A model generated the notes under the pieces. The model had not been told where the DNA came from. It saw only the letters and a list, made by a program, of their open reading frames with translations, and ran no database searches. Below, piece by piece: positions 1-12,926 of a stretch of 64,000 bases of DNA. The DNA is from Chlorocebus sabaeus (Eukaryota; Chordata; Mammalia; Primates; Cercopithecidae), in the NCBI RefSeq assembly GCF_047675955.1, contig NC_132915.1:19821766-19885765 (forward strand), in the 5' to 3' direction. The translations under genes and the position numbers were made by a program. Each line of letters begins with the position of its first letter. Positions within the stretch are counted from its first letter, which is position 1.

Positions 1-1900
1 AAGGTTTGAGCTCGAAGACTTTATGGTCTATCATTTGAGCCCCTTCAGTAGGGATGGAAGGACTGGGATTGAGGGACTGTGGATCATGTGGTGCCTCTCT
101 TAATGGGGATCTTTGCATTGAGATTATATGTAGAATTTTAGGAGCCTGCCAGAAGGTACATATACCCATTGGAGCCTTGTTGAAGATGCATATGCTCATC
201 AAAGTATCCCAAGGTTCCAAAGCCATCTCTGCTTGGGTTGGGCCATGTGCCTGGAGGTCCCTGATGGATGCTGCAGAGGTGCTATTCATCCAAGACTGAG
301 AGAATCCCAGCATGGGAAACCAGGGGAATCTCTCAGTGTCTCAGCATCCTCAGCCTTGGAAAGCATGCTGTAAGCAAGATGACCTATATTTCTCCACAAT
401 TCTGTTTCTCTAGGCAGTCTTCAACAAAGCGCCTCCAAAACATAGCAAATATAAATCAGAATTCAACAAGTATCTTTTCTCTAAAACAAGTTTGTTTTTC
501 ATTCCTAAATATTGAGGTTCCCTCTGCATTCCACCCAATAGCATGTCTGAACTGGTTTTAATGAAAACCGATTTATTTTCTCAGCCAAGGAATGTTGTTT
601 GCCAATTCTGTGCCCTTCTGCTCACATGGTACTGTCAGGATTGATCAGACCATAAAGAGGGAGCCTGGTTGATGGTTTCAGTTCAGCTTTTCTTACTACA
701 GTTAGAGCCTTGAAGCCCAAGTGGTAGTTCCCATCCCAGTGCAAGGCAGTAGCTACTCCCATCCTTTCCTACTAATAGCTAGGGTTAGAGGAAAGCCAGA
801 ATAGGGGATGGGAGTTGTAGCTCTGATGACAGCTCTGTGAGGGGAAGACAGTCAAGGAGTTCACCTTAATATAATTTCTTAAGGCAGACAACTCCCCCTA
901 GAGGGATTTGATTTATTGAAAACTAAACTTCTAGGTCACATAGTTACTAACTAATTTCTAAGCTATACACTTGCGGAGGAGTGAAAAGGCTATTCTCATT
1001 TTTAATATTTTGGCATAGATCATACAAAGTTTTGTGATAACCAAAACGGAAGCCATGCTTTTGGGCAGTAGAGGGCACTCCCAACTTGAAGACACAGAAT
1101 AGAAGCACTTTACCTTACCAAGAAACCACTGAGCCTTCCTACTAAGAACTTATGACTCAGTTTCTCCTTGTTTTTAAGAATAAAACTGGAGTATTAAGTA
1201 TGGTGCCTAGTCAGAGCCTTCCGTGTAATGAAGGTGGTCCTGTGTCAGAGGACTTTGACCAGTGCCAAACTGTGTCTTGAATCGTTTCCATATTATTTGT
1301 TTTACTTACTCATGTATATGTTTATGTATAATAGTTGGGCACAACCCTTGATAAATATAAAATAATAATGATTCTTGTAGCTTCATTTTATATAAAAATT
1401 CTAGGATGTAGCTAATTTGGAGGAAAGGGGGAAGAAGAACCTTAGAATAAAATATAATGTGTACTCGCAGAAATACACCTGAAAGGAACATTTATACCAA
1501 ATTGCAGTGATTTCGTCCAATTTATTGTGAGAAAATTGCCAAATACTGATTGTTCCATTGCCAATCATTTCTCTGTGGCTGTGCTGGTTTAAATATATAC
1601 CGAGCGCTTTGGGCTTTTTTCCTCCCATTTGCCCTTGCAGGAAATGTCAATGTAAAATTTGACTCCAGTGTGAGATGCTGGATAATTTTTTATTTAAATG
1701 CTTCCAATGTCTATTTTTAATGCCAGCCTCTCACCACAAAGCAGTTAAGAAAGCTTTTCTAATATATGTGTTATACATTCAAAGTTTTCTTTTTTTTTTT
1801 TCATTTACAGGTAAGCATAAACTCCCATGGGGGCAGACAAATATTACTGAAAATTCTTTGTGTGTGTGTGTCTGTGCTTCAATACAATTTGCTTTTGCTG

Positions 1901-1933
<33 letters not shown>

Positions 1934-2371
1934 ATGAATACACGAGGCATGATATCTGGGCTTCATGTGTAACAGCTTGAGCTCAGCAGTGACTGGTGGA
2001 GGGAGTGCTGTTTCTTCTACCACGTGTCCTCCCCGGAGTCCGGTTAATACTCCTAGTATAGTGCTCAGGAGTGGCCTATCGGTCTGCTTTCCCTACCTGT
2101 GTCCTTTTCATCTCTCTCCAGTGCTCTCCCTGAAGGGAAGAGTATGAATTGTGACCCTGGGCCCAGATAAAGGAACTGCCCCACCAACTCAAGGTCTATG
2201 CCCAAATCATCATCTTCTCACCGCTTCTTTGGTGACAAACACATTGTCATGACCTAGACTATAAAATCAACAATGGAAGACTGAAAATTCATTTATTCAT
2301 TTTTTCTTTTTTGTTTTAAAGTATTTGGTTCAGATGTAAGACCAAACATGTTATGTATGTTATAAAACAAT
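1..2371. other. Unique-looking intron sequence with an isolated poly-T tract
   Basis: No repeat family was recognised by eye. A (TG)n-like stretch lies near 1858-1873, followed by 29 consecutive T at 1901-1929. The poly-T could be the tail of an old antisense retrocopy, but no parent was recognised in the sequence that follows. The short open frames here show no protein-family resemblance. Confidence 0.5.
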
Positions 2372-2379
2372 CAAATGCA

Positions 2380-2659
2380 GCCAGGTGCGGTGACTCACTC
2401 CTGTAATCCCAGCACTTTGGGAGGCCAAGGCGGGTGGATCACCTGAGGTCAGGAGTTCCAGACCAGCCTGGCCAACGTGATGAAACCCCGTCTCTACTCA
2501 AAATACAAAAGTTAGCTGGGCGTAGTGGCGCTGGCCTGTAATCCAGCTACTTGGGAGGTTGAGGCAGGAGAATTGCTTGAACCTGGGAGACAGACGTTGC
2601 AGTGAATTGAGATTATGCCACTGTACTCTGACTCCGTCTAAAAAAAAATAAAAAATAAA
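2380..2659 (+). mobile_element. AluS, sense
   Basis: Sense Alu with the CCTGTAATCCCAGC left-arm block and the ACCTGAGGTCAGGAGTT block of the S group. It ends in an A-rich tail. The right arm lacks about 20 bases between the CCACTG block and the terminal ACTCCGTCT. An 8-bp target-site duplication CAAATGCA lies at 2372-2379 and 2660-2667. Confidence 0.93.
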
Positions 2660-2667
2660 CAAATGCA

Positions 2668-4271
2668 CACATCTGCACCAATACCCATTTAAGAATGAGA
2701 ACAGATATAATAAGCTCGCACATACCTACATGCTAATTCATTCATTGTTTTTTGAAGGAGGTAGTGTTCTATTTAGAAGTATACAAATTATTTCATATCA
2801 CCAGACTATGTCTTTAGAAAAGCTATTATTCAATCACCATTTACTGAATATGCATCCAAAATGGCAGAGGAAGAATTGTAACATTTTCTTAAAAAATGAA
2901 ACATGTACTTTGGAGCATTTGCAGAGGAAAACGTCCCGGTTCCCAGACAGGAAAAATGAATTAAAGATGAATCACTGAGTCATTTGGAAAGGTTATACTC
3001 TCCATTTGCCTGTGAAGCAAATAAAACAGTCAAAAGTTGAACTTGGCTCTCAGAAATCTCAGAAGTGTTAAGAAACAAAGCTCTCTGTCATCATAACTTG
3101 GCACAGGAATGCTAAAGTATTAGGGAAGGCATTTTTGGGTTAATGTTCTAATTAGATACATAGTTCTTGTGTATTTTTCAGCACTTGACCCACTATGGAG
3201 TAAGGTACTTATTCTTAAATAGAAAGCTTCCACCCACCTAAATTTAATCCAATGTTTCCTCCAAGTTAAAGTATAGCCACTCTAGTGATCAACCCATACC
3301 TTCTTGCCCTTCTGGTTATCTCCAGTTCTTGGAGCCTTGTTCAAGTTATGGCCCACGTGATGCTTCAGGGCAGGCAGCACATGCCGCTGCTGTATCACTG
3401 GCGGTGCCATGAGGATTTCAGTACCACAGGGAAGCACATACCGCAATGCAGAACGTTACCTTTTTTTGGGAAACTTGTATTTAAAATCAAATGAGGAATC
3501 TGAAGGCTGTAATTTGGAAGTTTGAAATCTCTTACCCTTCTCTCCCCAGTATACTTAGCCCAGGACTTTTGGTTCCTGGTACCAGTCTCTGGGTAAAGTT
3601 GAGAGATGTAATGATTTATGGATAGTGGAAATTATCATATCAACCCTACTTTAATTATCTTAGTCTCAAACAAGCTAATGAGGGATTGTCTGAAATAAAG
3701 CAGTTGTTGAATGGCCATCCCATTTTACTGTAAAAATTGAAGCTCTTGATCAGTCAAGTCTGACTTCTAGTTTTGGTTAACACATGATTCAGTAAGAACT
3801 TTGATTATTCACCAGCTGCTGTAGCGGCTAACAACATATTGCTGTTCACCACGAGGCCTGGGGGAAAAAGAGAGATGGAGTCTGAGAACTAGAAGTGAAG
3901 GTTCTACTAGAGGCATCAGGGAAGGGAAAGAGGCAGTCCCCAGCCCAGCCAGTATGGACCCCAGAGAAGATGATGAAGAGCGTACCAGATGAGTACTCTT
4001 CTCCTCATGAAGAGTCAGCTCTCAGAAATTAAAGTTTTGGGATTTTTTTTACAGTAGAATTTTTTTTTCCTCATAGGAGTCACAAAGACTACCTAGAAAT
4101 CATCTTCTCTTCAGAATTGTCACTCAAAATCTCACCAGCACCCAAGTGAGAATTGTTAGGGGTCTCTTTTTAATGTATACATTTATATGTATATTAAGTT
4201 ACACAAGTAATGTAGCTCTTTGTAGACAAATCAGAAAATGCTGCAGCAAGTATCAATTTAAAAATTCTTGT
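2668..4271. other. Unique-looking intron sequence
   Basis: AT-rich sequence without recognised repeats, RNA genes or coding signal. Confidence 0.5.
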
Positions 4272-4535
4272 GGCCCTCACCCCTGTAATCCCAGCAGTTT
4301 GTGAGGCCGAGGTGGGTGGATCACCTGAGGTCAGGAGTTCGAGACCAGCCTGGCTAACATGGTGAAACCCCATTTCTACCCTGTTTCTACGTGGTGGTGC
4401 ATGTCTGTAATCCCAGCTACTCGGAAGGCTGAGGCAGGAGAATCACTTGAACCAAGGAGATGGAGGTTGCAGTGACTCAAGATTGCGCCATTGCACTCCA
4501 GCTTGGGCAACAAGAGCAAAACTCCGTCTCAAAAT
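4272..4535 (+). mobile_element. Degraded Alu, sense, first of a tandem pair
   Basis: Sense Alu whose 5' end lacks about ten bases. It also has an internal deletion after the first arm, where the block CTACTAAAAATAC is replaced by a short CTACCCTGTTTCTA segment. It is followed by five AAAT-type units (about 4534-4556) that join it to a second Alu. Confidence 0.9.
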
Positions 4536-4556
4536 AAATAAATAAATAAATAAATG
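4536..4556 (+). repeat. (AAAT)n linker between two Alus
   Basis: Short AAAT microsatellite representing the tail of the upstream Alu, directly abutting the next element. Confidence 0.85.
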
Positions 4557-4839
4557 CCTGTAATCCCAGCACTTTGGAAGGCCGAGGTTGGTGGATCACC
4601 TGAGGTCAGGAGTTCAAGACCAGCCTGGCCAACATGGTGAAACCCTGTCTCTTCTAAAAATTAGCTGGGTGTGGTGGTGCATGCCTGTAGTTCCAGCTAC
4701 TCGGGAGGCTGAGGCAGGAGGATCACTTGAACTTGGGAGGCAGAGGTTGCAGTGGTTGCAGTGAGCCGAGATCGCACCATTGCACTCCAGCCTGGGCAAC
4801 AGAGCAAAACTCGGTCTCAAAAAAAAAAAAAAAAAAAAT
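4556..4839 (+). mobile_element. AluS, sense, 5'-truncated, second of a tandem pair
   Basis: Begins inside the left arm at TGCCTGTAATCCCAGC, so the first 20-25 bases are missing, and ends in a run of about 20 A. It has a small local duplication (GCAGTGGTTGCAGTGAG) in the right arm. It forms a head-to-tail pair with the preceding Alu and an inverted pair with the antisense Alu at 5107. Confidence 0.92.
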
Positions 4840-5106
4840 TAAAATCACTTAGTATCTCGCTGGGTATAATCACTCTTAATATTTTGCTATATTTCTTTTA
4901 GGAATTTATGCACGTAGATTTAAAAATAAAAGCAGTGTTTTACTACTTTATAATCTACTTTTTAGTTCCAGTATTCATTTTAGCATCTTTTCATGCCAAT
5001 ATATTTAGAAGTCATTTTGATATTTTTTTAGAATAATTTTATTCCCTTTTTGGAAAATAGTACACTGTTGGTTTTTTAAAAAAATCAATCATATGATGAA
5101 ACAGCA

Positions 5107-5413
5107 TTTTTTAAATCTATTTATTTTTTGAGACGGAATCTCAATCTGTCACCCAGGCTAGAGAGCAGTGGCATAATCTTGGCTCACTGCAACTTCCACC
5201 TCCTGGGTTCAGGCAATTCTCCTGCGTCAGCCTCCTAAGTAACTGGGATTACAGGTTAGCACCACCTCACCCGGCTAATTTTTTGTATTTCTAGTAGAGA
5301 CAGGGTCTCACCATGATGGCCAGCCTGGTCTTGAACTCCTGACCTTTCAAGTGATCCACCTGCCTCGACCTCCCAAATTGCTGGGATTAGAGTCATGAGC
5401 CACCACGCCTGCC
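5107..5413 (-). mobile_element. AluS, antisense
   Basis: Antisense Alu starting with a T-rich tail and GAGACGGAATCTC and ending at CACCACGCCTGCC. An imperfect target-site duplication containing GAAACAGC flanks it (about 5098-5106 and 5415-5422). It lies about 270 bp from two sense Alus, so the GNAQ pre-mRNA can fold back here. Confidence 0.92.
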
Positions 5414-6844
5414 AGAAACAGCTTTTACAAGTCACTCAGAATTCCACTTCTGAGAAACAACTGTGATCAGCATTAGGCTAATATCATTCCAGATGAATAG
5501 ACTGATTAACTTATGTCTTTCCATGTGAATATATGTATGTTACTGAATTTTACTTGAACTAAGAAGTAATAGAAATTCAGGAGACCCTGAAGAAAAGCCA
5601 CTGAATTTTGTATGTCCATTTATTCTCACAGGAAATTAATTCCTAAAAAGTTCCTCCTACAAGATTAAAATAGAGAACATACTTAATTTTGAAATTATTT
5701 CTTTAAACCATACATTTCAGCTGAAGCCTCATTTATTTACTCGCTGCCATGAAAGATAGAAAAATAGAAAACTTTTATGTCCTATCTCTCCTCCACCTGT
5801 GCTTCAGTATATGATAGTTAATATTAATGTTTTTACACTGTCACCTATTTAAACATAATTTTCACAATTTAATTTTAGTTGTATAGATACAGGATTTAAT
5901 ACTAATTTAAATGGATATAGTTTAATAGTAGTAATTATCTATAATATAAATATATGATAGTTTGCATACTACTAGATTCAGCAGATACAGGATTTCCTAC
6001 TATTCATTTCTCCATTTTTAAACATCTTGTAGTTGTGTTTTTGTTGTTTTGAGAGTGGTTGATGCCTTCTTGCCTGTTGAGAATCTTTGCTGAATTCCCT
6101 CCTTACTTGTACTCCAGTGTCTTCCAGCATTGGTAATTAGAAGATGAGGGGCAATAAGATTTTTCTTCTGTAGAACCTGGTTTGCTTTTATGCCTAGAGG
6201 TTTGTTTTATAATTTAAAGGAAGAAATAGATTATTTCAAACAGAATAAGATTGCCTAAACAATGGTGTATTTTCTGCTCTAAAGAATCTTTTGCAAGCGC
6301 ATTTCCAGACTTGAACGTTCACTTGCTAAGGAAAGAAATCCTACAACTTAACTTACGCCTGCTGGGAATTTGACCAAGTAGCACAGTTAGGGAATACCTG
6401 AAAGGATATTGGATTTCTTGGAATTGGAGGAGAGAGCTTTGACAGATCCAGGGGGGCTTTCCATCATAGGGAGTAGGAAATAAGGGTATTTTGAGGGAAA
6501 ATAATTAGGAGAAGGCTTGCAGGCCTAATTTACTACACCCAATGACTTCCATCCAGTCCATGTCTTCAGTCATAGTTTCTCAAGTTTACTTGCCTAGATT
6601 GGTTATTTTGGCCATAAGTTTAGTGCATGTTCAGTGAGTAGTGAATGTTCAAATTTTAGATTTTTTTCTTTCTTCGCTTTTCTCAACACCTTAAAATCAT
6701 CTTACTAGAAAACCTATTTTGCAGTCACTTTTGGAAACGTTCCCACTATACCAATAACCTAGAATTACTGTCTTCAGCTTTTTAATACAAAAAGCATACA
6801 CAAATAACTTTTGCTGTATCTCCATTATTGGTGTATCGTTACGA
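5414..6844. other. Unique-looking AT-rich intron sequence
   Basis: No recognised element. The stretch around 5800-5960 is very AT-rich. Confidence 0.5.
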
Positions 6845-7080
6845 GGTAGGCACTCTGGAGCCAGCCTTACTGGGGTAAATCTTGGCTCTGTCATTCCTAG
6901 GCAAGTTATTGATCAATCTTCCTGTGCCCCACTTCAGTTTTCTGAACTATAAATGGGTCTAATAGTAGTATCTACCTTATATGGTGACTATAGATTAAAT
7001 GCGTACTCTGTGCTAACTGCTTAGAATGGTGCCTGCCTGGTACACAGTCCATGCTCAATCAAAGATAGCTATTTTTTTCT
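6845..7080 (+). mobile_element. MIR SINE, sense
   Basis: Runs in order through MIR consensus blocks: CTCTGGAGCCAGCC, TTGGCTCTGTCATT, GGCAAGTTATTGA, TTTTCTGAACTATAAATGGG, AATAGTAGTATCTACCT, GCTTAGAATGGTGCCTGCC and CATGCTCAATCAAAG. Divergence is typical for this ancient mammalian SINE. Confidence 0.85.
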
Positions 7081-7343
7081 GTCTTTATATGATTTTACAT
7101 ATATGATTTTATGCTACATAAAATTTTTCTCTACTTGATTCAAGATGGCCCTGTGAAAGTTATATTCTTATCCAAGTATTTTTAAATCATTAGATTTAAA
7201 GTATTAGATTTCCTCTCCTCACTAGCCTTTCTAGTCTGAAGAGTTAGTAGCAGCTGCATAAATTTATAAGGTCATTATTTTTTGTCTTGGTTGAAGTTTA
7301 GCCGTTACTTAACAACTTGAAAAAGAAATACCACCACCCCAAA

Positions 7344-7673
7344 CAGTAGATACCCCTTATCTGTGGTTTCTCTCTCCATTATTTCAGTTACTCATGGTCA
7401 AACATGGTCCAAACATATTAAATGGAAAAATCCAGAAATAAGCGGTTTATAAGTTTTAGATTGCATGCTGTTCTGTCTATTGTGATAAAATCTTGCCCTA
7501 TCCCACCTCACCCTGCCCGCGGTATGAATCAGCCCTTTGCCCAGTGTGCCCATGCTGCACAGTTATGTATGTATAGGAAAAAACATATGCTAAGATTCAG
7601 TACTGTGTGTGGTTTCAGGTATCCACTTGGGGGCCTTGAAACGCATCTCCCTCAGGTAAAGGGGGAAGTACTG
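7344..7673. mobile_element. Tigger-type (Tc1/mariner, pogo) non-autonomous DNA transposon
   Basis: About 330 bp with recognisable terminal inverted repeats: CAGTAGATACCCCTTATCTG on the left, and on the right a segment whose complement starts CAGTACTTCCCCCTTTACC. The body resembles an internally deleted Tigger1-like end pair. No transposase coding remains. The TA target is no longer evident. Confidence 0.75.
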
Positions 7674-8929
7674 GAATATGTTATGCTGATCAAAAGTTGA
7701 AAACTCAGCCAGTATGATGACAGCCCTTGGCTATGTACTTCTCTTGAAACTCATTGAGTTCAGAGACCTGAAAGTAGATCTTCACTATTTTCCTTTCCAT
7801 GATTTTTTTAAAAAGACACATTAGGAGTGGGGCATACGTACGGTTGTGTCTCTTCGGAGAACTGTTCTTACTGCCATGTACACATGAAGAAAGTTCTTGA
7901 TAATCTTATGGAAATGTCAGAAGTCACTATCTGGTACCTACAGACAGCTCTTGCTCCCACCAGCATCCACGCTGGGAATCTGATTGCTTCAGGATATTTT
8001 AAACAACTGTGGACAAGGCTTTGTCCTCAAGTAAGGTTTGTAGTTCCTTCTAAAATCAACCAAGATTACAGAATATGATGCATCAAATTTGGCTAACTAT
8101 GTAGAATTCCGAAGTATTCTGTTAAAAAAGTAAAGAATAGTATATTTGAAAGAACAGTCCCCAATGTTAAGAATTCTTTAACAAAAACCATTCAAACCAT
8201 ACAGTCTCAATTCAAGTTGGCCTAAAGATACAAAATCATATCTACTCAGACTCACAAACCTTCAACAAATGAGTAAAAAAGCAATATGCTACTTCATTTA
8301 GCAGTTCATGTTGTTTGTCATAATCTCTCAGTAACCAGGGTTTCTTGAAAATGGTTGTAAACTACAAGAGAACAAAGATGAGGAAGTGCAAAATATTGTA
8401 ACTGAACTTCCTCCATCAAAGCCTACCGGCTGTGAATTTAGGGGCCAAGACTAAAATCTCAAACTGCTGTATTTCAGCATTCACAAATACATAGTTGTAG
8501 TGTGACACTAAATCATTATTGTGTAATTATTATTACTTATTTCCTATTTTAATACTGTGAGAAATTTAGACATTGAATTTCTAAAACTGTTACTATTTGT
8601 TGGTACACAATCAATTTCTAACTGTATGATTACATATTTAAAAATTTTTTTCTCTATGTTAGAAAAAAATTCAACACCATTTTCCATGTGGTTTTAATTT
8701 TATCAAACTGTAGGAATTTTGGAAACTGTCTTTGCCTACATGTTGGAAGAAAATATTTTTTCTGGAATAGCCAAATCTTTCATACTTTAACTATTGGATC
8801 AGCTTCTTCTTGTGTAGAGTGTGTATTTCTACAAAAGAAAGGGTGGCAACTGTAAGATTTACATAAAACATTTACAGTTTGCCTTATTGAGCAATTTGCC
8901 TGCTTAGCAATAGAATACAGGTTTAAAAA
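7674..8929. other. Unique-looking intron sequence
   Basis: AT-rich; no repeat, RNA gene or coding signal recognised. The 83-codon open frame at 7827-8078 has no recognisable domain. Confidence 0.5.
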
Positions 8930-8939
8930 TAGATGTATG

Positions 8940-9019
8940 TCATGGCACGTATATACCTATGTAACAAAACTTAAACGTTCTGCACATGTACCTCAGAACA
9001 TAAAGTATACTAATAAACA
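8940..9019 (+). mobile_element. L1 3'-end fragment, sense
   Basis: Matches the extreme 3' end of L1: GGCACGTATATACCTATGTA, then TGCACATGTACCTCAGAACA and TAAAGTATACTAATAAA. Only about 80 bp is convincing; the L1 may extend slightly upstream. Confidence 0.65.
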
Positions 9020-9501
9020 AAAGGTGTGTATATGACCAGACTAATTTCTCAGAGAGCAAGTGGAGCATGCTTGCTTCCTTGCTCTCCAAGGCCACTCTTA
9101 ATATGCAAGATGTTTTACAGGAAAACTTGTCAATTCTCACTTTATCTTCAGCACAAGCATCTGAACAAGTGGAAACTAAACTTTAAGCCTAGGATATGTT
9201 TGTCTTTTCAAGAATGGTTTAGTGTCTACACATAGCCAAAGGCAGCGATATGAACTGGACAACTCTAGAAAGTAACAAGAAGTTTTTCCAACTCACCCTG
9301 GAGACTTGTCATTAACCTAAAGTGACTGAGTGCCAACTTACCAGTTGCTTACTTTGTACTTTGGAGCCACACTGGTACCTGAAACACGGGCATTCAGAAC
9401 TAGCTAAGGGAGTCCATTTAGAGAATTGGACTGCCCAAGGTAGAGAGGTGCTATTACCCTTTGGGGAAAGTCTAGCTAGTAGATATTTTAAAAAATAAAA
9501 T

Positions 9502-9810
9502 GGGCCAGGTGCAGTGGCTCACACCTGTAATTCCAGCACTTTGGGAGGCTGAGGTGGGTGGATCACTTGAGGTCAGGAGTTCGAGATCAGCCTGGCCAAC
9601 ATGGTGAAACCCTGTCTCTACAAAAAATACAAAAATTGGGTGTGGTGGTGCATGCCTGTAGTCCCAACTACTTGGGAACCTGAGGCAGGAGAATCACTTG
9701 AACCCGGGAGGTGGAGGTTGCAGTGAGCCGAGATCATGCCTTTGCACTCCAGCCTGGGAGATAGAGTGAGACTCCATCTCAGTAAAAAATAAAATAAAAA
9801 TAAAAAATAA
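9502..9810 (+). mobile_element. AluS, sense
   Basis: Near full-length sense Alu from GGGCCAGGTGCAGTGG to CTCCATCTCAG with an AAAAT-rich tail. A few bases are lost before GGGTGTGGTGG in the middle. The 163-codon antisense frame at 9618-10109 is created by this Alu plus flanking intron and is not a gene. Confidence 0.93.
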
Positions 9811-12800
9811 AGCAAGAACAGCACAAGGCAGTATATAATGAGCTGTTCAGTTATGTAGCACATGCTGCAAATGCTGTTCAAAGTCAGGGAAGAGAAGTGT
9901 TTCTGAGCTGGTACAGTTAGTGCCTTTCCTTCAGTCCTGCACTTAGTCTGAGCAGTGTCTTGCTGTGAAATTGAAAAGGCCAACCTGTGAGTGGACACAG
10001 CTTGTGTGTGTCTGGCCAGTAGCCTGCAGCTGTAAATGTAGCTCCCCCTCTCTCTTGGATTAGGGCCTTGTGCAGTGAATAATTTGATAACCCTATGACA
10101 TAACCACACTAACCCAGCTTCCTTCTCTGAGCTTCCTTCTCTGCCTCAGAGATTTAAGTGTTCAGATGGACATGTCAATAGCTCCCAGAAGGATTTGCAT
10201 AGATCCCTGGTATATACATTTTGGAGGATACCTTTTAATTGAACCCATCTTTGTCCATGTCCTTCCTTTTGTTTTTGTTTTCCCATCTTTCCAACCATTT
10301 TTGGTATCTCCTAATGTGCCAGTCACAGTGCTGTGCACAAACTAGGTGCTTAGATAGGTATTAAATAAAGTACTTCACATACAATAACCCATAAATGATG
10401 AAGAGAATAATGTTAAAGGATATTTTACAACACTGGGAAATATGCATTCAGTTAACCTTAATGAGAAGGGGGACAGATGATACTTGTTGTAGATTTGAGT
10501 ACTACCGAGGTCATGTTTTTAGGGATTTCTTTGGTGCTTTTCTAAACACACAATGTAATGTTAACTTTATGGATGCTGTGTTTTCTCACCCGGATAAAAT
10601 ACTATGCTACTATACACTTTGACTCCAAGCATCTCCTGCCTCAATCCTCTTCCAAGTGTACCACGTCGGTTTCTTCCCACCCTGTAGTGTAGCACCTCAG
10701 CATAGTACATGTAGCTTTGCAGAGCTGGGTATCTAGTTTGTATCATAACATTCAAACCAGACCACTTTGTGAATAACTGAAGCAAGAGTTTTGTTACTGG
10801 ACATCGGGATTTAAGGAAAACTAAAGTGTCCTTGTAGATGAAACTTAGCCTGGATTTACTTTTTTCATTTTCCAGCTCCTCTCCATTATCAAGTAGCAAG
10901 CAGGGAGCAAGTCATTTCCAGTACAATGGGTAGAGGAGTTGTGATGGGTACAGTATGGAGAACATTAAAATCATGACACTTGGTTTTACTTTTTATTTTC
11001 TGTCTGAATTTTCATTCAGATTTTTGTGCCCCATATTGAAAAACAGAAAAGTGTTGGAAAAGCCAAAATAAATAAATAAATAAAGTGCTCTAATCTCTCC
11101 AAAGGATGTCTTTGACCTACATGTGCTATACCCTGAGAGTTACCCAGAGCAGAGGCACCTCACGTGAGAGGAGCACATGACACAGAGCCAGTGGAGGATT
11201 CTTCTGCTGGTTAACGCATTATGAGAAGGAGCTGGCCAGGGCAATTACATACAACCAGTTTAGGTCACATGAGACTCTGACAGTCTTAGAAGACTGAAGG
11301 GCAGGTATATAGATATATAAAAGTGTTCATGAATACTTATTACCTGCAGCTCATCCATTTTCCATAAAGATTTTCATTTAAGGGTAAAATTTCACAAAAT
11401 CATGAACAGTATTTCTGTGATCAGATAAGATGTATTCTCTATATACCAGTGTCCATTATATCACATGGGCATTTTTACAGGCACAGTAATATTAAGGTCA
11501 AGATATTTAGTGATTCCAGCAACAAAACCAAATATTAATACATGGAGTATGAAACAGATAATTCTGTCACATTGAAAGCGTATGTCATCTGGTCCTCAGA
11601 ACGCTGTCTAGTAGTTTTCCACTGTACTATATTTAACAGAGGCTTTTTATAAATACAATGATACCAATTAGTAATTTTTCCACTTCTGGTGGGTGACCAT
11701 CATAGATACTAGAACACATTATCAATGATATGAGTGATGGTTTTATATTGCATGGGTGGAAATTGATCCTCCTGATTTTGGTGTGGGATACTACTGAATA
11801 CCCAGGGTAGACTGCCTGTTAAACTGCATGTGGTCCTAACTTTTAAAATCATGCACCCCATCAATAAAAGTTAGTTTGGCTTTTATTAAAGTTCTATGTG
11901 GTGAAAATTTTTAATCCTTTGTGATATAAAACATTTTAATTTTTTTAATTGATTAATCATTTGTGACACTTTAATCCAGTGGTCTGGTAGTCAGTTCAGC
12001 TTAAGTCAGTACTTAACTTTGAATGCCTCATAAATAAAAGGACATCACACAAGATATGTAGTTATAATGGAAAGAGTTACTAACTCTGCTTACTACATCG
12101 TGATTCTTTTTCAGTGTTATTCACCAATTATGCAAAGGGTTTTAATTGAAATTTTGCTAGTAAATGTCCATCTTCACTGATGTCAGCTGTTCTTTCAAAC
12201 TAACTGAAAGATGTTGCATTATTCATGTTTAACAAATGAGTTAAAAACCCCACTGAAACTCTTTCTTTAAAGGACTTTTTCTCAAGTTTTACAAGTTTAT
12301 ACATAGATGTGTGTGTGTGGGGGGGGTATAACACCTTAACAGTGGTTTTGACAGCAAAATCACACCACAATGGAAACATATTCAAATATCCATTTTCAAA
12401 ATGCTTTTTTTGCAGCACAAGTTTTCTAGCAATTGCTTTCACACTCATTGTTGAAATGCTCTTTGGCCTTGAAGGGATAGATGAAATGTGTTCATACAAA
12501 AATCTCTGCCAGATAGGCTGCCACTTCAGCCCCTTGTCATGACAACAACAAAAAAGGTCAGCATATTTGGAAGACTACCATTTTGTAAAAGAAAAATGTG
12601 TTTTTAAGTTATCTTTAAGTTATTCAGGTCTTTCAAAACATAAAAAATCTCTTATGTTTTAACAAAGATACTTAGTAATGACTCCTTAGAACTCCTGGAC
12701 ATGACCACATGTCCCTGTGATGACCACACAGGGACATCAGACAAATCCTGGCACCATTGTTACTCTGAGCATTAAATATGACAAAACGTACGATCTTTGT

Positions 12801-12926
12801 CATCCTCAGATTATACACATAGGTTTTGATAGTTTCTCTCTGTGCCCCGTGGATGATGTGTGCCCCATACTTCAGATACCAAGGTCTCTACCAGTGTAGA
12901 CCACTTAGGGGGGCGTTAAAAAACCT
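9811..12926. other. Unique-looking intron sequence with small simple repeats
   Basis: Contains a short direct repeat AGCTTCCTTCTCTG near 10118-10145, an (AAAT)n near 11068-11084 and a short GT/G-run tract at 12309-12327. The segment near 10315 with a GTGCCAGTCACAGTGCTGTG block could be a small old MIR or L2 relic, which I cannot confirm. Confidence 0.45.

Noticed and set aside
7827..8078. 83-codon frame with several cysteines
   Set aside because: No start context, splice signals or recognisable family; within AT-rich intron.
9618..10109. 163-codon antisense open frame, the longest in the window
   Set aside because: It is composed of complemented Alu plus adjacent intron; no domain, and the Alu-derived C-terminal wording is the usual Alu translation.
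12309..12542. 77-codon frame starting in a GT/G run
   Set aside because: Starts in simple repeat and has an overlapping antisense frame of similar length; no coding signature.
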